Assembly: GCA_016630905.1 (NCBI GenBank)
Contig: WBMQ01000005.1
Span: forward strand, 806,001-870,000
Length of the DNA stretch: 64,000 nt
Direction: 5' to 3'
DNA from: Capillidium heterosporum
Lineage: Eukaryota; Entomophthoromycota; Entomophthoromycetes; Entomophthorales; Capillidiaceae
A model generated the notes under the pieces. That model made no database searches. It was not told where the DNA came from and worked only from the letters and a program-made list of their open reading frames with translations. A program made the position numbers and the translations under genes. Below are positions 1-9,787 of this stretch, in pieces. Position 1 is the stretch's first letter; the number at the start of each line of letters is the position of its first letter.

Positions 1-246
1 AAGGACGATAGGATAGATTCTTATAACGATGACAAGAAGTCGTACAAAGATGATAAATCGGACTCTTACAACGGTGATAAGAAGGCTTACAAGAATGATA
101 AAGTAGATTCCTACAATGGCGACAAGAAAGCTTACAATGACGACAAGGTGGATTCTTACAATGGTAATAAGAAGGTCTACAAGAAGGAACCCTGTACTAC
201 CGATAAAGTAGCCGACTACCACTCTCAACCCACTTACGCATACTGA
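1..246 (+). CDS. 3' end of a Lys/Asp/Tyr-rich tandem-repeat protein (partial)
   Basis: The window opens inside a reading frame that stays open for 81 codons to a TGA at 244-246. The protein is built of 15-residue repeats of the type DSYNGDKKAYKNDKV, about four copies, followed by a non-repeat tail ending in HSQPTYAY. It is very rich in K, D, Y and N and has no hydrophobic segment in the visible part. A possible polyadenylation signal (AATAAA-like) lies near 287-293. The start is outside the window, so neither a signal peptide nor an N-terminal domain can be judged. Regular charged and Tyr-rich repeats suggest an extended, disordered, possibly secreted or wall-associated protein, but this is inference and I do not recognise a family. 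Confidence 0.6.
   Translation, partial: KDDRIDSYNDDKKSYKDDKSDSYNGDKKAYKNDKVDSYNGDKKAYNDDKVDSYNGNKKVYKKEPCTTDKVADYHSQPTYAY
16..195 (+). repeat. 45-bp in-frame coding repeat, about four units
   Basis: Units start at about 16, 61, 106 and 151. Each encodes a 15-residue DSYN..DKK.Y..DK. motif, and the copies differ at a few codons. The last copy degrades into the C-terminal tail. The length is a multiple of three, so copy-number change would keep the frame. Confidence 0.8.
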
Positions 247-686
247 GGATAGCTCCATAGGTTGCTAGTTTAGTTCATATTTTTACAATAAAGCATTAAA
301 TACTTGAATTTATATATATTGTAACAATTGATTATAGTATTGTTTTTGATATACTTGTGTAAGAAATACTTCTCCCATTACAAGATTATTTTATGATAAA
401 ACTATAACCATCTATCTATAAAATCATATATTACGCTTCCCTACCAACTCAGTAAAAGTACAAAAGAATGATCTAGTACTGTGTGGTAAGATACGTTGAT
501 TTAGCTAGAATTTTTATTCATAGTAGAGTTAAGTTTCCAGTTTAGATGTTACGATCAATGTTAAAAGATGCTGGCTAGGGTAGTAAATATTAAAAATTAA
601 AGATAGTATGCACCTTATCCAACTAAAATATATAGTAAAGTAATTTATATATGTACTTATAGTTTATTAAGTGGTGTAAATTAGCA
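247..686. other. AT-rich spacer
   Basis: I see no reading frame or RNA gene. This should hold the 3' untranslated ends of the two flanking convergent genes. Confidence 0.6.
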
Positions 687-1474
687 TTAAACTTGAGGGA
701 ACTGTACATCAGTTTGAACGACATCATCCAACAGCACATCCAACTTACTTATAATCAAGACTTGATCGAAGTTGGAAGTTAACTTCAAATTGACATATCG
801 AGCTTTACTATTCAAATTCCCAAAGTTGTTGTAGGTAATTCGATTTAACTTTATAAATTTATTCAAACTCTTAATAACTTTTGTAGTGTTAGATGTTGGA
901 GGGGATGCCACTTGGTACTCCATCTTCTTAACTGGTACGTTGGAGTTTTCAATCCTAATTTTTTTAAATATATAAATAGGTATCCCAAATAAAAATTTTA
1001 AATGTATATAAACTACCTTACCGTAATAACATCTACCTCGTAGTCATTCTGCTCAAACTCCAAAGCCAGACCTTTCTTAGCTGCCAAATCTTTGCAATTG
1101 TCAAATTTCCAACTAACTTTTAACATACCTAGTGCCAAAGAACCCAACTCGGCGAAAGATTTCTGATCAATCATCAAATTATCGGGACCACAGCCTAGAC
1201 ACTGATCTACTATGACAACGGAGACTGAGTTTCGATTGTCGCGGTTGAATATAGTTACACATTGGCCACAAGCCAAAGCGTCATTAAAGTATCGAGGTCC
1301 CAAGGCTCCATAATGTAAGACGGAGTTGTCGGGGAACCCACATTTGGTCGTTGATAAAGCGTAGGTGTTGTAGCGAAGTTCCCCAAAGTGAAGTATCGTA
1401 GTGTTGAATTCGTTGGTGAATTGACTTATGACGAGAGAGATATAAGTCATTGTGAGTGGTAGCTTTTGTAACAT
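687..1474 (-). CDS. Expansin-like secreted protein (double-psi beta-barrel plus C-terminal domain)
   Basis: Two exons on the minus strand: 1474-1017 and 954-687, with a 62-nt intron (955-1016) that joins phase 2 ends and gives 241 residues. Across the junction the protein reads VITVRIENSNVPVKKMEYQV, the usual link between the expansin barrel and its C-terminal domain. The barrel shows GELRYNTYA near its start, then ACGQCV and VVIVDQCLGCG, followed by the loop leading to LALGMLKVSW. The chosen ATG (1474) gives a short hydrophobic N-terminus (LPLTMTYISLVI) that can act as a signal peptide. An upstream exon cannot be excluded, because a good acceptor (ttttgcag) lies just 5' of this ATG. Family knowledge: expansins, loosenins and swollenins loosen polysaccharide walls without hydrolysis. 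The substrate is unknown here. Confidence 0.82.
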
Positions 1475-3879
1475 GATTTGTAGTTGAATGCGTTGGGATG
1501 TCGGTATTTGGTGTTTGGGCTGCAAAACGAAATGAATAAATTTAGGAAAAAGTTGATGAGTAGCAAGCCCTTTACATTTTATTTATACCAATTTGGAAGT
1601 AGGCTATATGAAAAATTTACTATAGAATTAACCGTTTATTAAAAATAAAGTTTACTTAGCAATGAAAATTTTCGTTGAATGTCATATAGTTTTCTTTTAA
1701 TTGATGTACGTAGATCCTATCACAAAGATATCGATTCTACAACAAATCTATATTGATTTAATACAGCTAAAAACAGTACATCCTGCGCTCGATTCCATCT
1801 TTGTATATTAGATACCGAGTGAAATTATATATCTTCAAATTCGATGGTTGTAATATTACTCTTACGATTAAATTACAGATATAGCTAAAAACTGCACGAC
1901 TGATGTTTGGATAACTACATACTAAAATACTAAGCCGACTGCAAATCTCAACTGCGTTGTTCAAAATATCTTCGAAAATGATGTAGAAATGTCAAAAATT
2001 AGTAGAGAACATACTGAACAGGCTCTTTCTAACCACTCCAACCGATTTGACTGTACCATCAGTTCACCAGTGTTAAAAAATGTTTATCTCAACGCCAAGG
2101 CACTATTTTAAATTTTGTAGGGGAAAGAGGTTAGGCTAAGGAAGCATCTTATGATTGAAGTAACTTTTTCAAATGTAATTTCGAGAACCAGTAAATTTTA
2201 ACCTACTTTTTTACAAAGCTGTTGGAAATCTTCACTAGCAATATTTTCTTATAAAAATGCCGATACCTTTAAAGATGCTACTATCTACTCCTTCAAAAAT
2301 ACTACATAAAGATATAATATATCCATTTTCCAACATAACAAATAAATAATACTGACTTACTACATATTAATTCAATTTCCTTATTATCTTAGACCTCTGA
2401 TCTTTATATAACACGTCTTATATCTATGTAATCACCATTAAAAAATTTCTTAGGACTTAGTCCGGCTTTGTAAATTAAGTTGCTTCAATTACCAGTATAA
2501 TGCTACCAGTATCGATTTATAAACTCATTTAAGGAACTGTTTTGGATTGAAAGCTATCACAAATCGAACTTTTTAAAGCCTGTATTGTATTGTATATAAA
2601 ACTACATTGGATTTATATCTCAAATATTGGCTACTGGAAAATCAGTATTTGAAATCTGGGCTCAACTGAATTTTAACTTTAGCTACGGAAATATTGTCTG
2701 GCAGGTTTATAAAGTGCTGCTGGTCTAGTATGGCTTGAGCTAATCGTATTTTATAAACTCGTAAATATATATAATTAAATATATATGAAGTTGGTATTTA
2801 AATTTGAAATAGAAACCTCAAAACAGGTTAATAATTTTGTATTATACCTTTCCCATTCGCTTATAGTATAAGATTTTATATGACCTAACATAGAAACGAC
2901 TCAGCTAACCTTTGAGGTATCTTTCATAGTATCCATTTAAATGTAATACTTGTTTGCAAGCGATAGCTTTTTGATAGTGCCTAACTTGCCAATCGAACGG
3001 CAAAACAACTTTATTATAAGGATTATCCATTCCTTTGTTCAAACGTTTAATTCCCCTTTCAAGCAAACATTAATTCACCGCACCTTACTCAACAGTGTAA
3101 TCAACTTTTGTAAATTTGTAGATACCTACAAAAGGATAATTAGTTTGTAAACTTCATATATATTTTACTAAAGCTTTATAGACATTTATAGGAAAAGGAC
3201 AATTACTTGAAAATAGTATAGTTTGTTATTTGAAAAATGGTAAAGTAGAATACGTTTTAGTTGGTATACTTTTTCCGGGTTTATAATTGATAGTAGAATC
3301 CATTGCAAAGGTAATTGGATGTATATGTAAATAGATTTTAGTATCAATATCTTATATGCTTACATAAGTATATCAAAAGTACATTAGAGTTGTAGAGATG
3401 GTAATTATATCTCAGAAGTTTATGTCATAGTTTATATATAATTGCCCTTTTAATGGAATACATACTGGGGCAAATTTTTATAACAAATAGATAAAGATTA
3501 TTTTGTCAGTATCTGCATTTTTATTCTATCAGTTTGAAAATTTGTAAACTTGGATGGGTAAAGCATATTATCTACGATTCACAGTTTAAATTTACCAATG
3601 GAAGTACTCTATTCACAAATTCATTAACTTTTATTGGCTATATTCTAAGTTTAATCCATATCCAAAGATATAAACTATTCTCCGTTATAGACATAATGGT
3701 TCCGGTTCAACATCAAGGAATTTCCACTTTTAGGTAACAGGATGTTTAAAAATTAACAAATAACGTAGGCATCAAATAAATTCATATATTGAGAACACCA
3801 ACCCACTTAAAGTATATATAAAGACCAAGCGGTCCAATCTACAAACTTCATTTTGCAATTAGATATCGAATAATAAAAG
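1475..3879. other. Long AT-rich spacer between divergent genes
   Basis: About 2.4 kb. Only short frames without family resemblance are present (for example around 1767-1964 and 2950-3150). It must contain the promoters of the expansin-like gene and of the DUF4436-type gene. Confidence 0.55.
3813..3823 (+). promoter_or_regulatory. TATA-like element
   Basis: TATATATAAAG lies about 57 nt before the ATG at 3880, a suitable distance for a TATA box of the DUF4436-type gene. Confidence 0.45.
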
Positions 3880-4874
3880 ATGACAGTAGACATTCCAATC
3901 GAAAAGGACAGCCTACTCTTAAAAATAAGTTTAAAACTCCGACAACTGTTTCCTAAAACTTCACATCGACGCCTCTTTTTAGTCATAAGTGGTATATTTA
4001 TCTGGTGCGCCGTAGTTCTAACCACTTTTTTCATTTTCAATTTGGAAACCAAATCCCCAACCTCATCCGTCACTTTTGGTGATACTACTCAGAACGATCG
4101 ACTCGACGTTTCAGTTACAGTATTAAACATAGATCCAACTAGTAAAATTGCAACTTTACATGTATTTGTAGACCCACTTGGCAGATACAAACATCGAAAC
4201 TTGAGTTTGGCAGAGCCAGTACTAGCCTACTTCAAAGTAATAACTAAAACCCTACCCAAAAACTTACCAGTAGATGCCATGACATTGAAAATCCCTTTCC
4301 TTGAAGGTAATGTGCGCGACTACCCATTTGACTACTTTGTTGCTTACCTCCCCTTCCGATTTTCAACTATCGACAACAAAGTTATACCACTCACCATTAG
4401 TTTAACTTCCAAACTACCAAGCTTGAAGTCGGATTTCCAAGATAAATTTAAAGAGGCACAGGATACTTTGGATTATATACCACCTGGGACAACCGTTATC
4501 AAGTTGGGAGTTTCTAGGACCCCGACTACGTTCTTCTTCTGTATTTTCATTATTATAGTCATGTGGGCACTAGCTATATCTCTGTACAACGTAGCTTATG
4601 ATGTCTTGGTGTTCAAGAGGGAAGTGCCACCACCGATTTTAAGTTTGGGAGTGGCGATGCTGTTCGCATTACCGGCATTAAGGAACTCACAACCAGGTGT
4701 ACCGGCCATTGGATGTTCTTCGGATATGTTGGGGTTCTTCTGGTAAGTGTTATTTAGTGATATAATATGCTTAGTTTTGTATCTAGGGCGTTGTTTTTTA
4801 TTGCAGCTTCTTCAGTAACCTTGATCTATACTTACGCTTTGCGATGGAAGGTCAATTGGGAAAACTTGCGATAG
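3880..4874 (+). CDS. DUF4436-type multi-spanning membrane protein
   Basis: Two exons: 3880-4742 and 4787-4874, with a 44-nt intron in phase 2, giving 316 residues. The downstream exon restores the family C-terminus GFFWALFFIAASSVTLIYTY followed by ALRWKVNWENLR and a stop. A first membrane helix lies at about residues 32-56, then an extracytosolic domain of roughly 150 residues with DYPFDYF. Three further hydrophobic segments lie in the last 100 residues. The motif NSQPGVPAIGCSSDMLGFFW in the third and fourth segments is what I recognise as the DUF4436 signature. Function is unknown in the family. A shorter reading ending at the unspliced frame would lose the last helix, so the spliced model is preferred. 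Confidence 0.82.
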
Positions 4875-5857
4875 GTAAATGCTGTCTTGAAGCACTTGAT
4901 AGCTTGAAGTATGTTAGAAAGTACAAGAAACCAGAGTACTTTTTGGTCGACTATAGATTATTATAATGAAGCTAGTAGTCAAGCTGGAGATAGTTTAGAG
5001 TAGTAAACTAAAATAAACTTTCGACCTGTAGCAACTGCAAAGCCTAGCTTATGACATATATTGCTGATTTTATGTTAATACTTGTTGATTAATATCTTAC
5101 TAAATAATGCACTATATCTTGCATTTATTTAATTGAATGATAGTGATCGTTAACAAAAAATGTAATGTAGGATTGCAAAGGAATATATTAATCAAAGTAA
5201 AAGTTTAATACTTTGGGAAGTACAGTAGCATCGAATAAACAAATTCATATATCTTTGTAACAACTAATTATGATCGAAACTTGAAAGTACTATTTCTCTG
5301 CTTTTATATGTTTGGAATTATTTGAAAAATTAATTAAAACTCAAAATACAATTTGTACAGTTTTCTGGAAATTGAAGACACTTTCAAACTGAATTTACCT
5401 TGATATATCCAATTCAATCGATACAGTTCTGTAAACATTTCTACAAGCTAAAGTAGAACATTTATAAGCTAAATTTATTACCTTTCAAACCATAACTATT
5501 ATATAGTATCAAAACTATCAACCATTCCTAAATTAATAAGCGATAATTGACTAGTGCCTAGTTAAAAAGATACGGAATCAGCTTTTACTCTATGCTAAAT
5601 GGCTCTGTAGATCCATGCCAATATTTCTACAATCAACTCAATCTTGGAAGTGTATTTAAAGCACAGTTTTTACTATTAGTATTTTATACAAATAGTGTAT
5701 TTCATTCAATACATATAAAGTGGGGGTAATCATAAATCTAAATAATCAAATTTGTTCATTTGATAGCCATCGATACAATGCTAAAGAGATTAATAGGTGT
5801 CATATTGCCGTCATTTATTTTATAGACGTCCCAACTTGTTAGAAAATTAGTTTAACT
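4875..5857. other. AT-rich spacer between convergent genes
   Basis: No coding signal seen. An AATAAA-type signal near 5009-5015 may end the DUF4436-type transcript. Confidence 0.5.
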
Positions 5858-7066
5858 TCAACTCCATTTGGGAGGGTTGTTGTAAGCCAATAAATTGACG
5901 GTATCCTTAGGAAGGTTAGTTATAGCGTTCTTGGTAGAAAGGTCCAATAGTTTTTGAGTTAGAGCAGCAGGGGACAACAAATCAACGAACGAAGTTTTTG
6001 AAAGATAATCGGCAGCGACACCAGCAACGTGAGGAGAGGCCATTGAAGTTCCTGAGATGTTGTTGGTAGCCTTGTTGGAACCAATCCAAGCTGATAGGAC
6101 ATAGCGTCCAGGAGCCAAAATGTCGACACAGGAACCGTAGTTGGAAAAGGAAGCCAAAGTGTCGTCGATAGTGGTGGCACCAACAGTGATAGCTTTAGCA
6201 GCTGAGGCAGGTGAGTTGCGACAGGACTCATAGGCGTTATTTCCGGCCGATACGACGACGACAACACCACTATCAACCGTCTTATCAACAGCTTCGTTGA
6301 GGAAGAGATCCTTGGTACCACCTAACGACATGTTGACAACCTTACCTTTAACTTTGGCCCCGTATAATGGTTTATCTTGGACGACCCACTCCAATGCCGA
6401 GATGATGTCGGCCGTGTATCCATAACCATCGTCACCTAGGACTTTGGCAGCTATTACTCTAGCACCTTTAGCTACACCAAACTGACGGCCCACTATAGTA
6501 CCAGCGACGTGGGTACCGTGGCCATGCAGATCCTTATCGGTTGAGCCTTGAGCAAAGGTTTTACCCCATCGAGCCCTGCCTTCGAAATCAATGTGTTCGA
6601 TGTTGATCCCCGTATCCAAGACGTAGACCTGGACATCTTGCCCAGTTTCCGATAAATACTCGAACTTGCCTCTGCCCTCAGAGGTAAGCTTGGTACGTGA
6701 GGAGAGGCGTGACAGACCCCATGGCGCATCTGACTGCAGGGCATCGGCCTGGAATTTATTGTCCTTCTGGATGGTAGCGATCTCCGGCTGCTCTTTGATC
6801 CACTTTTGGATCTCCTCGGTAAAGTCACCAGCATAGCCGTTGAAGACGGTGTCATACTTGTAGAGAATCGTCGATTGGACACTGGACCGACTGTTGCCGT
6901 TGGATTCTTGGATCTTCTGCTCCAAAGCTTGAATGTGGGCTTGGTTGGTATTGGCTATGCGGCTGTTGCTATCCTCCTTGAACTTGGCAATGATACGTTC
7001 GGCATTGAGACCACTCAAGCTAGCTAGCAGGAAAGTCGATACGATTAGTTTGATATTGAGTTGCAT
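5858..7066 (-). CDS. Secreted subtilisin-like serine protease, proteinase K type (S8A), copy 1
   Basis: A single uninterrupted exon of 402 residues. A signal peptide covers about residues 1-22 (hydrophobic to GLNA). An I9-type inhibitor propeptide follows to about residue 111, with GYAGDF. The mature enzyme starts near SDAPWGLSRL. The catalytic triad is visible as Asp151 (YVLDTGIN), His183 (HGHGTHVAG) and Ser341 (GTSMASPHVAG), and the oxyanion Asn is Asn276 (SAGNN). Length and domain order are those of fungal proteinase K homologues. It should be exported and self-activated to degrade external protein. Its neighbour at 8523-9722 is a close paralogue on the same strand, so this is a tandem duplication. 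A TATA-like element lies 40-47 nt upstream. No missing residue or frame break was seen. Confidence 0.96.
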   Translation of the reverse strand: MQLNIKLIVSTFLLASLSGLNAERIIAKFKEDSNSRIANTNQAHIQALEQKIQESNGNSRSSVQSTILYKYDTVFNGYAGDFTEEIQKWIKEQPEIATIQKDNKFQADALQSDAPWGLSRLSSRTKLTSEGRGKFEYLSETGQDVQVYVLDTGINIEHIDFEGRARWGKTFAQGSTDKDLHGHGTHVAGTIVGRQFGVAKGARVIAAKVLGDDGYGYTADIISALEWVVQDKPLYGAKVKGKVVNMSLGGTKDLFLNEAVDKTVDSGVVVVVSAGNNAYESCRNSPASAAKAITVGATTIDDTLASFSNYGSCVDILAPGRYVLSAWIGSNKATNNISGTSMASPHVAGVAADYLSKTSFVDLLSPAALTQKLLDLSTKNAITNLPKDTVNLLAYNNPPKWS

Positions 7067-7105
7067 TATGTGGGTTGTTCACCTAAACTAATAAATTGGT
7101 TGGTA

Positions 7106-7113
7106 TTTATATA
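7106..7113 (-). promoter_or_regulatory. TATA-like element of subtilase copy 1
   Basis: TATATAAA on the minus strand, about 40 nt before the ATG at 7066. Confidence 0.45.
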
Positions 7114-8522
7114 GCATTTAAAGATCCTTGGGAAAGGTAGAAAGCTCTAACATATGCTCGAAATTCACTAAGGTTTACTACTATTGTGCAATCTATGCTT
7201 GGTATCAGTACATTGAGGATGGTAATTGCTTCCAACCTCACATGATTGTCATGGTTTACTAGTTTCACGGTAAAAAGTTTGGAATTGGAAATTTCTAAAA
7301 CGATCTGGCCTTGCAAATCGTCAAGATATAGCTGTGTAAAGCGGGAATCTATATATGTATATTTACTTCAATAAAACATTGTACATTCATTTATTCTTAT
7401 TTTCATTTCATATTAACTGACTATGCATTGAGGAAAGTGCTTATTGACCCTGCTTGCAAATTTTATAGAACTCTAGTCCAGATATCGAATTCTTAATTTT
7501 CTTTAGAATTTTCATCATTCACCAAACAATGTGATGTGTCAACCCCTATATGAACTTCTTTAAAGTCATCGGTAAAACAACTGGGTAAACGTATGTACAT
7601 GAGTTTATTGGACTTTTCGACCCAACATCTAACAATCCCCTTTAAATGGGAAGTAAATATGCACTGGTATTTTATAAGCTAGCTACCATAGTTTAGTACC
7701 TCAAGTCAGCCTCTGTTTAGATAACTAAATTCAATTTTATCTGTGGTCTAAATCTTAGAACAAAAAGGCGCTATTGATAAATGTAGAATAATTAGCTTGA
7801 AACTTTGATAGTAGGCTAGGTAAATTTGATAAGGGTAGCAGTAAAGTAGGTTGGATTTTAGCTTGGACTTACAATAGGTGAATTTTTTACGTTACTGAAT
7901 AGTGTATTTGGGCAGTAGTAAAAGCCAACTTTGTACAAGTTTCAAAGTATGAGCCATCTAAAATTTTGTCAGGTTTATTGCTTCTGAAGCCTTCCTTTGC
8001 TATTGAGAAATATCAATGCCTCATATTAGCTTTATCTGCAAATGATCCTTATGAAGTTTATTACTCAAATAGGTATACTGTTTAAAATTTACCCACCAGA
8101 ATGCTTTTTAAATATATCAATATAATTATATATATGGCGAAATTATTTAATTTTTATTCATTGATATATTGCCTAACAAAGGTTCTGTACCCATTCTCCA
8201 TAATAGTCATCCGAAGCCAATATAAATTGAGCACAGCATTGCCACAAGGCTCTTAAAATTTACGTTAAACTGTATAAATCTGCCATAAGCTTTGATAAAA
8301 TATTTCTATACCAGAGTTGATACGAGTCTCTGATAGCTCCTAGTGCCATCTGTCCATATACTCCAAGCCCTGATAATACCAATGTGTCATTAATTATAAT
8401 GACTTACTTCAATGTATATACATAAACTCAATATAGAGCATATCTATATCACCATTTAGTCAAACCTTTAAATAGATACAAGTGGAACTAAATTCAGAAA
8501 CATTAAATTTTATTAATTAATT
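7114..8522. other. Spacer between the two subtilase genes
   Basis: About 1.4 kb, AT-rich. I see no remnant of a third protease copy and no RNA gene. Confidence 0.5.
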
Positions 8523-9722
8523 TTAACTCCATACAGGGGGGTTGTTGAAGGCCAACAAGTTGACGGTATCCTTGGGTAGAGGCGAGATGGCGTTCTTGGT
8601 AGAAAGGTCCAACAACTTGGAGGTCAAAGCTTCAGGAGAGAGGGCATCAACGCTAGACAAAGAGACGTAATCAGCAATGACACCAGCGACGTGAGGAGAG
8701 GCCATTGAAGTGCCGGAAATGTTGTTGGTGGCCTTGTTGGAACCGATCCAAGCCGACAGGACGTAACGACCAGGGGCCAGGATGTCAACACATTTACCGT
8801 AGTTGGAGAAGGAAGCCAAAGTGTCATCGATAGTGGTGGCACCGACGGTAATAGCCTTGACAGCAGAGGCAGGGGAGTAGTTACAGGCGTTGGCGGCAGA
8901 GTTACCGGCGGCGACAACAACATGGACACCAGCTTCGACCGTCTTGTCAACGGCCCGGTTGAGGAAGGTATCCTTGCTACCACCTAAGGACATGTTGACG
9001 ACCTTGCCCTTCAACTTAGCTCCGTACAATGGCTGATCGTTGACAACCCATTCCAAGGCAGCTACGATACCCTGAGTCGAACCGTAACCGTCATCACCTA
9101 GAACTTTAGCAGCGATGACGTTGGCACCTTTGGCAATACCATACTGACGGCCAACGATAGTACCAGCAACGTGGGTACCGTGACCGTGCAAATCCTTGTC
9201 GGTAGATCCTTCGACAAAGGTCTTACCCCAGCGAGCACGACCTTCAAAGTCGATGTGCTCGACGTTGATACCAGTGTCCAATACGTAGACGTTGACGTTC
9301 TGTCCGGTCTCAGAGGTATACCAGAAGTTACCCTTGTCCTGGGGGGTGTACTTCTTACGCTGGGAGACACGGGTCAAACCCCAAGGAGCGTCAGACTGGA
9401 GGGCGGTAGCTTCGTAACGGACATCCTTCTGGATAGCTTCAATCTCGGGCTGAGACTTGATCCAGGCAACGATATCTTCGGTAAAGTCACCGGCGTAGCC
9501 ATTGAAGACCTTGCTGAACTTGTGGTTGACAACGTTGGTGTTGGCGATGCGGCTGTTGGACTGGACCGACTGGATCTTGGCGTTCAAAGCTTCGAAATGG
9601 ACCGAGTAGTCGGGGACGATACGGGAGGTGGGCTCCTTAAACTGGGCAGTGTATAGCTCAGCGCTGACACCGAGGGCAGATACCAGGATGGAGGTTAAGG
9701 CGAGGTTGAGATTGAACTTCAT
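8523..9722 (-). CDS. Secreted subtilisin-like serine protease, proteinase K type (S8A), copy 2
   Basis: A single exon of 399 residues from the ATG at 9722. The frame extends 5' of this ATG without another ATG, and only this start gives a clean signal peptide (about residues 1-21, LALTSILVSALGVSA). An I9 propeptide covers about residues 22-109. The triad is Asp149 (YVLDTGIN), His181 (HGHGTHVAG) and Ser339 (GTSMASPHVAG), with oxyanion Asn274 (AAGNS). The catalytic core is nearly identical to copy 1; differences gather in the propeptide and in surface loops. The gene is richer in G and C at third positions than copy 1, which may mean higher expression. A TATA-like element lies about 55-65 nt upstream. 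Role: extracellular proteolysis, inferred from the family. Confidence 0.96.
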   Translation of the reverse strand: MKFNLNLALTSILVSALGVSAELYTAQFKEPTSRIVPDYSVHFEALNAKIQSVQSNSRIANTNVVNHKFSKVFNGYAGDFTEDIVAWIKSQPEIEAIQKDVRYEATALQSDAPWGLTRVSQRKKYTPQDKGNFWYTSETGQNVNVYVLDTGINVEHIDFEGRARWGKTFVEGSTDKDLHGHGTHVAGTIVGRQYGIAKGANVIAAKVLGDDGYGSTQGIVAALEWVVNDQPLYGAKLKGKVVNMSLGGSKDTFLNRAVDKTVEAGVHVVVAAGNSAANACNYSPASAVKAITVGATTIDDTLASFSNYGKCVDILAPGRYVLSAWIGSNKATNNISGTSMASPHVAGVIADYVSLSSVDALSPEALTSKLLDLSTKNAISPLPKDTVNLLAFNNPPVWS

Positions 9723-9775
9723 GTTACTGTTATTAATTTGTATTGGGATACTAATCCTCCAGTCTAACCTGCTTG

Positions 9776-9787
9776 CCTTATATATAC
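9776..9787 (-). promoter_or_regulatory. TATA-like element of subtilase copy 2
   Basis: TATATATAAGG-like run on the minus strand, about 55-65 nt before the ATG at 9722. Confidence 0.45.

Noticed and set aside
1767-1964. 65-codon minus-strand frame
   Set aside because: No family resemblance, AT-driven composition and no upstream promoter-like element.
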